Source: Dellaglioa kimchii (GTDB lineage: Bacteria > Bacillota > Bacilli > Lactobacillales > Lactobacillaceae). From it: DNA of 64,000 nt. Both the position numbers and the translations under genes were made by a program. The DNA is taken from contig NZ_CP170736.1 of assembly GCF_046115505.1 (NCBI RefSeq), positions 558,001-622,000 on the forward strand. The letters are read 5' to 3'. Within the stretch, counting starts at the first letter, position 1; the number at the start of each line of letters is the position of its first letter. The notes beneath the pieces were generated by a model. That model worked only from the letters and a program-made list of their open reading frames with translations. It did no database searches and was not told the origin of the DNA. Positions 46,272 through 53,334 of the stretch are shown in pieces.

Positions 46272-46781
46272 ATGTCAAAAAAAGTTACAGGTCAAGATGG
46301 TAAAACGTGCACAGTTAGTAAACCCTTTTACAAACGGGTTTGGTTTTGGATAATTGTGGTTATTATTTTCATAGCAATTATGGCTTCTTCTAATGGGGAT
46401 AAGAAGCCGGATACAAGCGATAGCACTGCACAACAATCATCAAGTAAAGTTTCATCTAAGAAAAAAGATAATACTCCTGTTGAGTATATTTCTGCATTAA
46501 CAAAAGCTAAATCATATTCAAGTACAATGAATATGTCAAAAGCAGGCGTATATAATCAACTTACTTCTGATTACGGTGAAAAGTTTTCAGCAAAAGCTGC
46601 ACAATATGCAATAGATCACGTTAAAGCTGATTGGAATGCAAACGCCCTAGCTAAAGCGAAATCGTATCAAAAAGATATGTCTATGTCACCCGAAAAAATT
46701 CGCGAACAACTTACTTCAAGTAGTGGTGAAAAATTCACAGCTTCAGAAGCAGATTACGCTATTGCTAATTTAGATAAATAA
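46272..46781 (+). CDS. Membrane-anchored protein with two Ltp-type repeats
   Basis: The 169-residue protein has a short polar N-terminus, one membrane helix (about 24-40, WFWIIVVIIFIAIMA), a Ser/Lys linker and two repeats of the 'host cell surface-exposed lipoprotein' (Ltp) helical domain (about 75-121 and 122-168), each ending YAI-. In Streptococcus phage TP-J34 such repeats form a superinfection-exclusion lipoprotein that blocks incoming phage DNA. A surface-exposed antiphage role is therefore likely but inferred. Its repeats are about 80% identical to those of the lipoprotein at 50183. Confidence 0.85.
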   Translation: MSKKVTGQDGKTCTVSKPFYKRVWFWIIVVIIFIAIMASSNGDKKPDTSDSTAQQSSSKVSSKKKDNTPVEYISALTKAKSYSSTMNMSKAGVYNQLTSDYGEKFSAKAAQYAIDHVKADWNANALAKAKSYQKDMSMSPEKIREQLTSSSGEKFTASEADYAIANLDK

Positions 46782-46799
46782 TTTATTCTATAGTTTTCA

Positions 46800-46833
46800 G
46801 CGAGCATATAGGGGTAACTCCTCTACTGCTCGC
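46800..46833 (+). ncRNA. Leader module B, copy 1 (structured 5' UTR element)
   Basis: GCGAGC (46800-46805) pairs with GCTCGC (46828-46833). Inside, TAGGGG pairs with CCTCTA around a shortened loop TAACT. It is the most divergent of five copies, but both helices are kept. Module C follows 8-10 bp downstream. Confidence 0.6.
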
Positions 46834-46840
46834 CTATCAT

Positions 46841-46868
46841 CTACGTGCATAGGACTCACGTTAAAAGC
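46841..46868 (+). promoter_or_regulatory. Leader module C, copy 1 (hairpin before SD)
   Basis: ACGTG (46843-46847) pairs with CACGT (46857-46861), followed by TAAAAGCT and then the SD AAGGGAGA. The pattern ACGTGCA-N-CACGTTAAAAGCT recurs at 50752 and 52885 in the same place relative to a start codon. Confidence 0.6.
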
Positions 46869-46890
46869 TGCTAAGGGAGAATATTTACAA

Positions 46891-47664
46891 ATGTCAGAGA
46901 AAAAAGTTTTGGGTATATTAGCTATTGTTTTCGGGGGAATTGCTTTAGCTTTTTCATGGGTTCCAATTATTAACAACATGTCAGCATTTTTAGGATTAGT
47001 TGGTGCTCTTTTAGGTGTTATTGGTCTTTTCGTTAATAGAAAAAATAAAAAGACACTTGCAATTATAGGTACAGTTTTAAGCATTGTTTCAATCATTATT
47101 GTTTTAATGACTCAATCTGCATATAGTAATGCCTTAGATAAAATAGATCCATCTGTGAGTTCTTCAGATAGTAATTCTGAAAAAAAATCAAAATCATTAA
47201 CTATAGATTACAATGACTATTCGTTTTCTAAAAGTAAAGACTATTCTATAGATGTTTCTGATAATAACTGGGCTAACACAAAAGTAAAGGTCGATAAGGT
47301 GACTGTTTATAAGTTAGCTAAAAATTACACATACAAATCAACAAATGATGGCACATTCAATATTGAAGGATTTGTTAAACTACATTTTTCAATAGCTCCT
47401 GGGAGAGATATTGCTGCCTACCCAACTCAAGGTACTGCGATATTCGATAATGGTGAGCAACATGAAGCAGACTCTTCCGAAACTTGGGACGGAGATATTT
47501 CTAAAAGCGCTGTAAAAGATGGATCAGTTGTTATACCTGTTAAATCATTAAAAGATGTTACTTCATTAACAAACATTAGATTTAAATTTGACGCAAATTA
47601 TGATACTGATGACTACGATGATAGTAACTCTACTCACCATTATGATCTTAATTTAAAACTATAA
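46891..47664 (+). CDS. Membrane-anchored surface protein, DUF4190/DUF4352-like architecture
   Basis: The 257-residue protein has three hydrophobic segments at the N-terminus (about 5-25, 28-48, 55-75, with GLVGALLGVIGLFVNRKNK as in DUF4190-type proteins), a Ser/Lys linker, and an extracellular beta-rich domain (about 105-257) reminiscent of DUF4352/telokin-like domains. No enzyme motif is visible. It lies behind modules B and C. SD is AAGGGAGA. Its function is unknown; such proteins are common in phage lysogeny modules of lactic acid bacteria. Confidence 0.75.
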   Translation: MSEKKVLGILAIVFGGIALAFSWVPIINNMSAFLGLVGALLGVIGLFVNRKNKKTLAIIGTVLSIVSIIIVLMTQSAYSNALDKIDPSVSSSDSNSEKKSKSLTIDYNDYSFSKSKDYSIDVSDNNWANTKVKVDKVTVYKLAKNYTYKSTNDGTFNIEGFVKLHFSIAPGRDIAAYPTQGTAIFDNGEQHEADSSETWDGDISKSAVKDGSVVIPVKSLKDVTSLTNIRFKFDANYDTDDYDDSNSTHHYDLNLKL

Positions 47665-47673
47665 ATATTCTTA

Positions 47674-47718
47674 ACGAGTGTATAGATATTTTAAGTGGGT
47701 GCAATTCCCACTACTCGT
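47674..47718 (+). ncRNA. Leader module B, copy 2
   Basis: ACGAGT (47674-47679) pairs with ACTCGT (47713-47718). The inner hairpin is AGTGGG / CCCACT with the 7-nt loop TGCAATT, which fits the tRNA T-loop pattern apart from G at the second position. The flanking GTATAGAT is shared with other copies. Confidence 0.7.
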
Positions 47719-47757
47719 TTTGCAACAAAAATATATCTTTGGAGGAGTTACATTAAC

Positions 47758-48165
47758 ATGGGAATTTTAGGCGACAAAACTGAAAAAATAAACTTATTTC
47801 CACAATCACCAAACGAGAAAATTTTTTATTTTAAAAATCAAAAAACAACAGTGAGAATTGATGATCATTTCATTAGAATTTCACGAGGTGGTAGTTTTTC
47901 AAATTTAATTCTTCAAGGATTAGATGGTGAAAAAACAATTTTGCTAAGTGAATTAACAGCATATCAACTTAAAAGTCCTGGTATGACAGTAGGATATTTC
48001 CAATTTATTTACCCCGGTTCACAAGATACTAAAAAAGGTGCTTTTGAGGCTGTTAAAGATGAAAATACTGTCACTTTTTTAAACAAAGATTTAGGACAAG
48101 CCCTTGCACTAAAAAAATATATTGAAGAAATAATGATTATGAAAAGTATATCAAATACTAAGTAA
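47758..48165 (+). CDS. PH-like/DUF4429-type protein
   Basis: The 135-residue soluble protein is predicted mostly beta with a C-terminal helix. The pattern LLSELTAYQLKSPG-(14)-GSQDTKKGAFEAVKDENTV matches DUF4429, a bacterial PH-like domain often fused to SHOCT. No SHOCT tail is present here, although a TM2-SHOCT protein is encoded 1.4 kb downstream. I placed the start at ATG 47758 because SD TGGAGGAG precedes it; the upstream in-frame ATG lies inside module B. Confidence 0.75.
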   Translation: MGILGDKTEKINLFPQSPNEKIFYFKNQKTTVRIDDHFIRISRGGSFSNLILQGLDGEKTILLSELTAYQLKSPGMTVGYFQFIYPGSQDTKKGAFEAVKDENTVTFLNKDLGQALALKKYIEEIMIMKSISNTK

Positions 48166-48529
48166 CTCCCCTAACCTATTTCTAAAATATGTTGATATGC
48201 CTGATGGTATTCATGGATTAATTATTGGAGACTGCATTTTACTTGATTGTGCATTATCAAGTGAAGAAAAGTTACAGTGGTTATATGAAGAACTTGGCCA
48301 CTATGAAACAACTGTTGGTAATATAACGCCTACTGATTCAATCAGTAATAGAAAACAGGAACGAAAAGCTAGAGTTTGGGGAATGAAAAAGCATATCCCG
48401 GAGGTTGCACTTCAAACATTTACTAAAAAAAATGTTGATGATTTTGAGGTTGCTGATGATTTAGGTGTTAACGTTGATTATTTACGTGAGGTTGGAGAAA
48501 CTTACGGATTTAATTTAAAGAAGAATTAA
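48143..48529 (+). pseudogene. Truncated phage ImmA/IrrE-like gene
   Basis: The frame is open from 48143, with a first ATG at 48197 (110 residues from there). SEEKLQWLYEELGHYETT matches the ImmA family that usually sits beside a phage cI repressor. The metal motif HExxH reads EELGH here, as in many lactococcal and lactobacillal phage homologues. NRKQERKARVWGMKKHIP and the C-terminal helices fit too. The N-terminus is cut: family members carry about 25 more residues, and upstream sequence (CTCCCCTAACCTATTT, 48166-48181) resembles the start of leader module A. No repressor gene is nearby and no SD precedes the ATG. Confidence 0.6.
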
Positions 48530-48566
48530 TTACTATAAAGAATATATAAATTTTGGAGGACTTTTT

Positions 48567-49499
48567 ATGAAATTATTATGGAACACTTATTGGAAAATGA
48601 TACTTGGTATTTTTGTTGTTTTAATGGTTATATCATTCGTTTTTGCAATAGCGTTATATGTAGTATTTATCGTGGCTTTAGTTTTCGCTATACGATACGT
48701 CGTTGATTATAGGAAGATTGATAGGAAAGATGTAACAAAAGTGCCTGCACCTTTTTATAAAAAATGGTGGTTTTATGCCTTGATCATATCATTCTTATTT
48801 ATCTTAATATCAGCAGCTTCAAGTAATTCAAACAATTCTACAAGCCCATCATCTAAATTAGAGTCAAAAGATTTAAAATTATCCTTCGATTCTAAAAAAA
48901 TTAAAACAAATGATAAAGGCGTCGCAACTATAACTGGTACTACCGAAAAAGGCGCTTCTGTTGTAGCTGGTGTTGTTCATTCAGATACTGCTGATGACGC
49001 TGGGGCTTTTTCCCTAACTTATCCTTTAACTTCAGCGAGCGAAAAGACAATTAACGTTACAGCAACAAGTAAAGATGGTACTTCAAAAGTATTAAAAGTG
49101 ACCATCATCCCTAGTAAAAGTTTTTCTAACGCTGAACATTTAAAATCAGAAAGTGAAAACAAAGTATCATCCGAAGAGTCTCCTAAAAATAGCTCTCTCA
49201 TTAAAGTTAATAAATATCTAAATAATTCATTAAAAGAAGATAAGAAATTTGCTGAATCGAATGAATCCTATGGTTATACTCGCTATATTCATAGTATCCA
49301 ATTTAAAAATTCTTCTTTCGATGATTTGCAAGTTACAGTCTTCAAAGACTACCTAGAATTATCTAAATCAAAAAGAAAAGAAGTTATGAATACCGTCAAA
49401 GGCTCAGCTATAGCAGCAGCTATGCTCTCCGACGTTAATCAAAAGGCAATTGATAAAATGAATAGTGACGGTCTAGCAGTCAGTCTTAAATTCTATTAA
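48567..49499 (+). CDS. Membrane-anchored protein with Ig-like domain
   Basis: The 310-residue protein has two to three N-terminal membrane helices (about 9-45 and 70-86), a Ser/Asn linker, a bacterial Ig-like domain (about 98-182, with GVATITGTTEKGASV and TINVTATSKDGTS), and a C-terminal alpha/beta domain (about 215-310) beginning SLIKVNKYLNNSLKED. I do not recognise the last domain. SD TTGGAGGA is 8 bp before ATG. It is probably exposed outside the membrane; in this context a phage- or envelope-related function is plausible but not shown. Confidence 0.75.
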   Translation: MKLLWNTYWKMILGIFVVLMVISFVFAIALYVVFIVALVFAIRYVVDYRKIDRKDVTKVPAPFYKKWWFYALIISFLFILISAASSNSNNSTSPSSKLESKDLKLSFDSKKIKTNDKGVATITGTTEKGASVVAGVVHSDTADDAGAFSLTYPLTSASEKTINVTATSKDGTSKVLKVTIIPSKSFSNAEHLKSESENKVSSEESPKNSSLIKVNKYLNNSLKEDKKFAESNESYGYTRYIHSIQFKNSSFDDLQVTVFKDYLELSKSKRKEVMNTVKGSAIAAAMLSDVNQKAIDKMNSDGLAVSLKFY

Positions 49500-49503
49500 T
49501 TAT

Positions 49504-49612
49504 AAAAAAAGCCCCTAACCTGTTGGTAGCAAGTCAGAGGCAGAAATATATTAACAAATAAATTTTATCATATTTCTAGGAGTAGAGATATAGATTTCGG
49601 AGGAATTGTCCT
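49504..49612 (+). repeat. Leader module A, copy 2
   Basis: Begins AAAAAAGCCCCTAACC and ends in the SD GATTTCGGAGGA. It is about 95% identical to 46168-46271 over roughly 100 bp, with one extra A in the middle. It lies between the Ig-like protein gene and the TM2-SHOCT gene. The 5' hairpin could also act as a weak terminator for the upstream gene. Confidence 0.85.
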
Positions 49613-50071
49613 ATGAACAGCAATAATTTAAGAAATCAGTTAACTAATGAAGAACTACTTTTAGTCAACTCAGAAGTTTCAACAAATAAGAAGAATGTGG
49701 TATTGGCATGGCTTTTATGGTGGTTCCTTGGATGTGTTGGTGGACACCGCTATTACTTTGGTAGAACCGGTAGCGCAATTGCAATGACATTAATTGTGGT
49801 ACTAACATTTGGTATCGGAATTATTGTTACAGGTATCTGGATGCTAGTTGATGCATTTTCAATTAACAGTTGGTTGAAGGCGGACCAGGAAAAAATCGAG
49901 AATGAAGCTATTCAAGAAATTATTATGCGTAAAGATGATAACAATAAATCCAATGCTACCCCACCTACTGACGTAAGTGATTCTATCAAAAAATACAAAG
50001 CATTACTTGATGACGGTGCGATTTCTGAAGAAGAATTTAATGATAAAAAGAAAGAATTATTAGATTTATAA
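49613..50071 (+). CDS. TM2-domain and SHOCT-domain membrane protein
   Basis: The 152-residue protein has a TM2 domain (about 27-92): two membrane helices with the signature GGHRYYFGRTG between them and WMLVDAFSI at the end. A linker of about 25 polar residues leads to a C-terminal SHOCT domain (about 122-150, YKALLDDGAISEEEFNDKK). SHOCT domains mediate oligomerisation or recruitment. The function is unknown; TM2-SHOCT proteins occur widely in Gram-positives and prophages. It is translated from leader module A. Confidence 0.85.
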   Translation: MNSNNLRNQLTNEELLLVNSEVSTNKKNVVLAWLLWWFLGCVGGHRYYFGRTGSAIAMTLIVVLTFGIGIIVTGIWMLVDAFSINSWLKADQEKIENEAIQEIIMRKDDNNKSNATPPTDVSDSIKKYKALLDDGAISEEEFNDKKKELLDL

Positions 50072-50106
50072 AAATACTTCTATCAGATTTTATTATAAAA
50101 AATTCA

Positions 50107-50151
50107 GCGAGTGTATAGGTATTTCAAGTGGTTACAATTCCTACAGCTCAT
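50107..50151 (+). ncRNA. Leader module B, copy 3
   Basis: GCGAGT (50107-50112) faces GCTCAT (50146-50151), with one mismatch, and the inner stem is GTGG / CCTAC-like with a loop of about eight bases (TTACAATT). Sequence is somewhat decayed but aligns across its full length with copies 2, 4 and 5. Confidence 0.6.
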
Positions 50152-50182
50152 GTTGTACCAAAAAAATTGGAGGAATTATATT

Positions 50183-50671
50183 TTGAAAAAGATTATTAGT
50201 ATATTGGGTATTTTAGGCGTTTCAATGTTGCTGTTATCTGCATGTGGAAATGAAAACGACCCTACCTTAACCGGCTCTGAAGAAACTAGCCAAAGTGACA
50301 CTGACAGCTCAGATACTGACAGCTCAGACACTGACAGTTCAGATACTGATAACACTACAGATGTCTCTACTGAGGATAAAAACGCCCTAAACCAAGCGGA
50401 CTCTTATGCTAACGACATGAATATGTCAAAAGCAAAATTATATGATCAATTAACTTCTCAATATGGTGGTAAATTTTCAGCAAAATCTGCGCAGTATGCA
50501 ATAGATAATATCGATGCTGATTGGAATGCTAATGCGTTAGCAAAAGCAAAGTCTTATCAAGATGATATGTCTATGTCGCCTGAACGTATTCGTGAACAAC
50601 TTACTTCCAATGCTGGCGAAAAATTCACATCTGCTGAAGCAGATTACGCTGTTGCTAATTTAGATAAATAA
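50183..50671 (+). CDS. Ltp-like lipoprotein, candidate superinfection-exclusion factor
   Basis: The 162-residue protein starts at TTG 50183, chosen because SD TTGGAGGA lies 8 bp upstream and the product then begins with a proper lipoprotein signal (KKIISILGILGVSMLLLSAC, lipobox LSAC at about 18-21). A short tract of Ser-Asp-Thr repeats follows (about 34-54), then two Ltp-type helical repeats (about 66-113 and 114-162). This is the architecture of Ltp from phage TP-J34, which stops DNA injection by superinfecting phage. Compare the membrane-helix version at 46272. Confidence 0.85.
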   Translation: MKKIISILGILGVSMLLLSACGNENDPTLTGSEETSQSDTDSSDTDSSDTDSSDTDNTTDVSTEDKNALNQADSYANDMNMSKAKLYDQLTSQYGGKFSAKSAQYAIDNIDADWNANALAKAKSYQDDMSMSPERIREQLTSNAGEKFTSAEADYAVANLDK

Positions 50672-50696
50672 TCCATTATGTAATTAAATTATTCAA

Positions 50697-50741
50697 GCGA
50701 GTGTATAGATACATTTAGCAGGTGCAACTCCTGCTGCTCGT
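50697..50741 (+). ncRNA. Leader module B, copy 4
   Basis: GCGAGT (50697-50702) pairs with GCTCGT (50736-50741, with G-U). The inner hairpin AGCAGG / CCTGCT has the 7-nt loop TGCAACT. Relative to copies 2 and 5 the inner stem shows paired changes. Module C follows within 11 bp. Confidence 0.7.
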
Positions 50742-50751
50742 TTTCGTTCAT

Positions 50752-50780
50752 CTACGTGCACAAGAATCACGTTAAAAGCT
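50752..50780 (+). promoter_or_regulatory. Leader module C, copy 2
   Basis: ACGTG (50754-50758) pairs with CACGT (50768-50772), followed by TAAAAGCT and the SD AAAGGAGA, upstream of the monooxygenase gene. Confidence 0.6.
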
Positions 50781-50798
50781 AAAAAGGAGAATATTATC

Positions 50799-51080
50799 AT
50801 GAAAGTTTTTAATGTTAGTTTAGTCGTTAAAGAAAATTGTATTACAGAATATGAACAATTTATTGAACCTCTAGTGACGCAATCTAAAAAAGAATCTGGT
50901 AATATTTCATACAATCATTTTAAACAATTAGGTGCCAACAATCGTTATGCAATAATTGAACATTGGCAAGACCAGGACGCGGTTGAATTCCACAATGAAA
51001 CAACTTACTTTAAAGAATTTTTAGCAGGTATCAATCAATTTGTAACTGAAGAATTACAAGTTATTGTAATGGACGCCTAG
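50799..51080 (+). CDS. ABM-fold (antibiotic biosynthesis monooxygenase-like) protein
   Basis: The 93-residue protein fits the dimeric alpha+beta barrel ABM family, which includes quinol monooxygenase YgiN: KENCITEYEQFIEPLV, KESGNISYNHFKQL, YAIIEHWQDQDAVEFHNET and FKEFLAGINQFV. The His/Trp pattern in EHWQD is typical. Substrate is unknown; family members oxidise quinols or degrade haem-like molecules without cofactors. It is the only clear metabolic enzyme in the island and shares B and C leaders with the surface-protein genes. Confidence 0.85.
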   Translation: MKVFNVSLVVKENCITEYEQFIEPLVTQSKKESGNISYNHFKQLGANNRYAIIEHWQDQDAVEFHNETTYFKEFLAGINQFVTEELQVIVMDA

Positions 51081-51170
51081 CTACCCTTTCGACCACCAGG
51101 TAAGCTGGCTATGAGTGCAAGACTTATTGATCGTGTTGCTAAAATACTAATAATTAGTCAGGAGTAATTT
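51081..51170. other. Short intergenic stretch with no identified gene
   Basis: Ninety bases without an ORF or module A/B/C. SD AGGAGT at 51160-51165 serves the SIR2-like fragment. Confidence 0.5.
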
Positions 51171-51272
51171 ATGACATTCTTAGAAACTATCAAAAAAAAT
51201 AATCAATATCCTATAATATTTATTGGTTCTGGACTCACCCAACGCTATTATAAAAATACATATATGAAGTGA
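51171..51272 (+). pseudogene. N-terminal fragment of a SIR2-type defence gene
   Basis: A start codon with SD AGGAGT opens a 33-residue frame: MTFLETIKKNNQYP followed by IIFIGSGLTQRYYKN. This matches the start of SIR2-domain antiphage proteins, in which GSG(L/I)(T/S)xRY belongs to the NAD-binding loop. After about residue 29 similarity ends and a stop follows, exactly where the IS3 remnant begins. The rest of the gene is absent. With so short a match, the family call is probable but not certain. Confidence 0.6.
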
Positions 51273-52107
51273 ACCCACAGAAAATCGTTTAAAACAGCTA
51301 GAAACTGAGAATCTTGAACTACGTATTAAAAACGAAGCAACAAACAAAGAAATTGCCCAAGTAATTTGCCAACTCGAGGCCGAATTTAAATTAGTCGATC
51401 TTTTACGCGTATTACCAATTGCACCAGCAACATTCTTTTATTGGCGACGTCAATTCAAGAATCCAGATAAAGATAAATCACTTAGAAAATTAATTACGAC
51501 GATATGGCAAGCTGACCATCATATGGGCAGTGCTCGAATTACAAAAGCTTTGTTGGATGACTATGACCTTAAGGTCAATCACAAATGTGTTTATCGAATA
51601 ATGAAACAACTAAACATTCAAGGTGAAGGATATAGGAAGAAAAAACGTCGGTATGATTCTTCTAAAGGTCCCAAAGGTAATCGCGTTAAGAATAGATTAA
51701 ATAGACGATTCAAAACTGATTGACCCTATCAAAAAATGGTTTCCGACGTTACTGAGTTTCGGATTCCTAAAACAAATGAAAAAGTATATGTCGAACCTAT
51801 CATGGACCTATACAACAATGAAATACTAACTTACAGCATTACAAGTGACAGCCCCAATCTTGAATTTGCTTTAAAACCATTAGAGATGTTACTTGAAATA
51901 TTGCCTAAAACAACCTATAAATAATTCCTACACACTGATCAAGGTTGGCAATATCGTCATAATGCATGGCAATTTAAACAAGCTCACATAACACCTGTAT
52001 GTCTCGTCGAGCCACTTGCCTAGATAACGCTTGTATTGAAAGCTTCTTCAATAAATTAAAGGTTGAATTAGATAATTTACGACAATACAAAACGGATTCA
52101 AATGAAA
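51273..52107 (+). mobile_element. IS3-family (IS150-like) transposase remnant
   Basis: The reading frame begins inside the orfA/orfB junction (RLKQLETENLELRIKNEA, a leucine zipper), then an HTH_21 region with HHMGSARITKALL, and the DDE core: SDVTEFRIPK, HTDQGWQY and, after a frameshift, CLDNACIESFFNKLKVEL. Nonsense codons at about 51721 and 51922 and a frameshift near 52000-52020 inactivate it. It is truncated at both ends: most of orfA and the C-terminal YNxxRPQ region are missing. It interrupts the SIR2-like gene. Confidence 0.85.
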
Positions 52108-52152
52108 CTAGGCGGCACATCGCCGGTAAAATACCGACAACATGCCGCCTAG
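52108..52152. repeat. Strong palindromic hairpin at the end of the IS3 remnant
   Basis: CTAGGCGGCA (52108-52117) and TGCCGCCTAG (52143-52152) are perfect inverted repeats; inside, CGGTA and TACCG pair around AAA. It is GC-rich in an AT-rich region. No T-run follows. It could be a transposon end or a small palindromic repeat inserted in the IS3 tail. Confidence 0.75.
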
Positions 52153-52205
52153 AAAAGACAACTAAATATTTACTTTAACTTTTGGGGTATACCTCATGAG
52201 TGTTA

Positions 52206-52375
52206 TCACTTTGTGGCAATACCCCTTCGTATGTTCTCATTATAAAGAAAACACGGTTCTTTATAATGTCTAAAATCACTAAATCCGTAGACATCACGTT
52301 TAATATTTTTCAATTTATTGTTAGTTCCTTCAAGTGGGCGATTAGAATAAGGCCGTTAAGAACGTTTTTTCTTTT
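52206..52375 (-). mobile_element. ISL3-family transposase C-terminal fragment
   Basis: On the minus strand the frame reads YSNRPLEGTNNKLKNIKR, DVYGFSDFRHYK and RRGIATK before a TGA at 52206-52208. The S-N-x-P-L-E-G-x-N-N-x-I-K pattern is the C-terminal landmark of ISL3 transposases. A stop codon precedes it in frame, and nothing of the N-terminal two-thirds remains. Its adjacent end carries a likely terminal sequence (ACTTTTGGGGTATACC near 52177-52192). Confidence 0.75.
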
Positions 52376-52382
52376 AAGATAA

Positions 52383-52581
52383 CTTTTACTAGTTCTTTTA
52401 ACATAGAATATAAAATTAAACCTTAGTTCTCATACAAATAGAAAGTAAATTAATATATCCTCATCAAGTTAAACAATTTTAATTATATTAAAATATTTTT
52501 CCTACTCCCAGTTGTTATAATTTGTAGAATAACTGATAATTAGTTATTATAAAGAGGCATAAAAAGTTTGGAGGAATTAGA
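52383..52581. promoter_or_regulatory. Leader and possible promoter of the SemiSWEET gene
   Basis: About 200 bp without a gene. TGTTATAAT (52513-52521) is an extended -10 without a good -35. SD TTGGAGGA (about 52569-52576) follows the motif GGCATAAAAAG, which vaguely resembles the tail of the module B leaders, but no module B helix is present. Confidence 0.4.
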
Positions 52582-52848
52582 ATGAAATTATTAAATGATC
52601 GCACTCTAGAAAAAATCGGGAAGTTTGCAAGTATTTTATCTATCTTAATGTATGTCTCATACATCCCGCAAATCATTTCCAACCTTAATGGTAGCCAGGG
52701 TAATCCTGTTCAGCCATTGGTTGCCTGTATTAATTGCATATTTTGGACTGTCTATGGCGTATGTGGTAAAAATAAAGACTGGCCCATATTCTTTGCAAAC
52801 GTACCGGGTATCTTTCTAGGCGCCATCGCTTTCTTCACTGCCTTATAA
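52582..52848 (+). CDS. SemiSWEET family transporter
   Basis: The 88-residue protein has three membrane helices (about 12-30, 40-60, 66-86) and the PQ-loop signature YVSYIPQI near residue 29, with FANVPG in helix 3. Bacterial SemiSWEETs dimerise to form a sugar uniporter. The substrate is unknown. A sugar transporter is unusual among surface and phage-like genes, so it may be an unrelated cargo gene. Confidence 0.85.
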   Translation: MKLLNDRTLEKIGKFASILSILMYVSYIPQIISNLNGSQGNPVQPLVACINCIFWTVYGVCGKNKDWPIFFANVPGIFLGAIAFFTAL

Positions 52849-52884
52849 AATATCATATAAATAAAAAAAATATAATAATAATAC

Positions 52885-52916
52885 TTACGTGCAGATAGGG
52901 AATCACGTTAAAAGCT
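52885..52916 (+). promoter_or_regulatory. Leader module C, copy 3 (without module B)
   Basis: ACGTG (52887-52891) pairs with CACGT (52904-52908) and is followed by TAAAAGCT and the SD-like CGGGGGAA, 20 bp before ATG 52936. This copy has no module B in front. Confidence 0.6.
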
Positions 52917-52935
52917 CCATACGGGGGAATTCTTC

Positions 52936-53307
52936 ATGAAACTAAAAATTAACACTGCAGCAGGTACTTTCGATATTATAAATACTATATTAGTAGCCTT
53001 TTCTTGGCTTATAGTTATATTAACTGGTATCAATAAATCTACTGTAACATCACACGCTGTCTCTGGAACATCAACCTTAACTAGCGGTACAGCTATTTTC
53101 TTTTATATTATGCTAGGAATTGGCCTTATTCTTCACATTGTTGCACTTGTTCAATCAAGAAAAGCTGATATCTCTATTACTGGCCATGTTCTTGGTATTA
53201 TTGGTTGCGGTTTATTTCTTTTATCAATGGTTTTTGCCCTTCCTACATTTATTTTATTAATCATTGCAGCAGTTTTCACACTCAAACAAGCTCCTGCTAA
53301 GCACTAA
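52936..53307 (+). CDS. Small membrane protein of unknown function
   Basis: The 123-residue protein has four hydrophobic segments (about 12-33, 54-72, 82-98, 100-116) and a polar Ser/Thr-rich loop between the first two. The layout recalls DUF4064-type membrane proteins, but I see no signature. SD CGGGGGAA precedes the ATG. It is preceded by module C and followed by module B copy 5. Confidence 0.65.
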   Translation: MKLKINTAAGTFDIINTILVAFSWLIVILTGINKSTVTSHAVSGTSTLTSGTAIFFYIMLGIGLILHIVALVQSRKADISITGHVLGIIGCGLFLLSMVFALPTFILLIIAAVFTLKQAPAKH

Positions 53308-53334
53308 TAAACAAAATTTAACATAAATTTCTAA

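Noticed and set aside
51273..52107. In-frame stops in the IS3 transposase as programmed recoding
   Set aside because: There are two nonsense codons plus a separate frameshift and truncated ends, none at the usual A-rich slippery site, so decay is the simpler explanation.
52200..52382. Plus-strand 60-residue open frame
   Set aside because: The minus strand of the same DNA encodes a clear ISL3 transposase tail; the plus-strand frame is its shadow.
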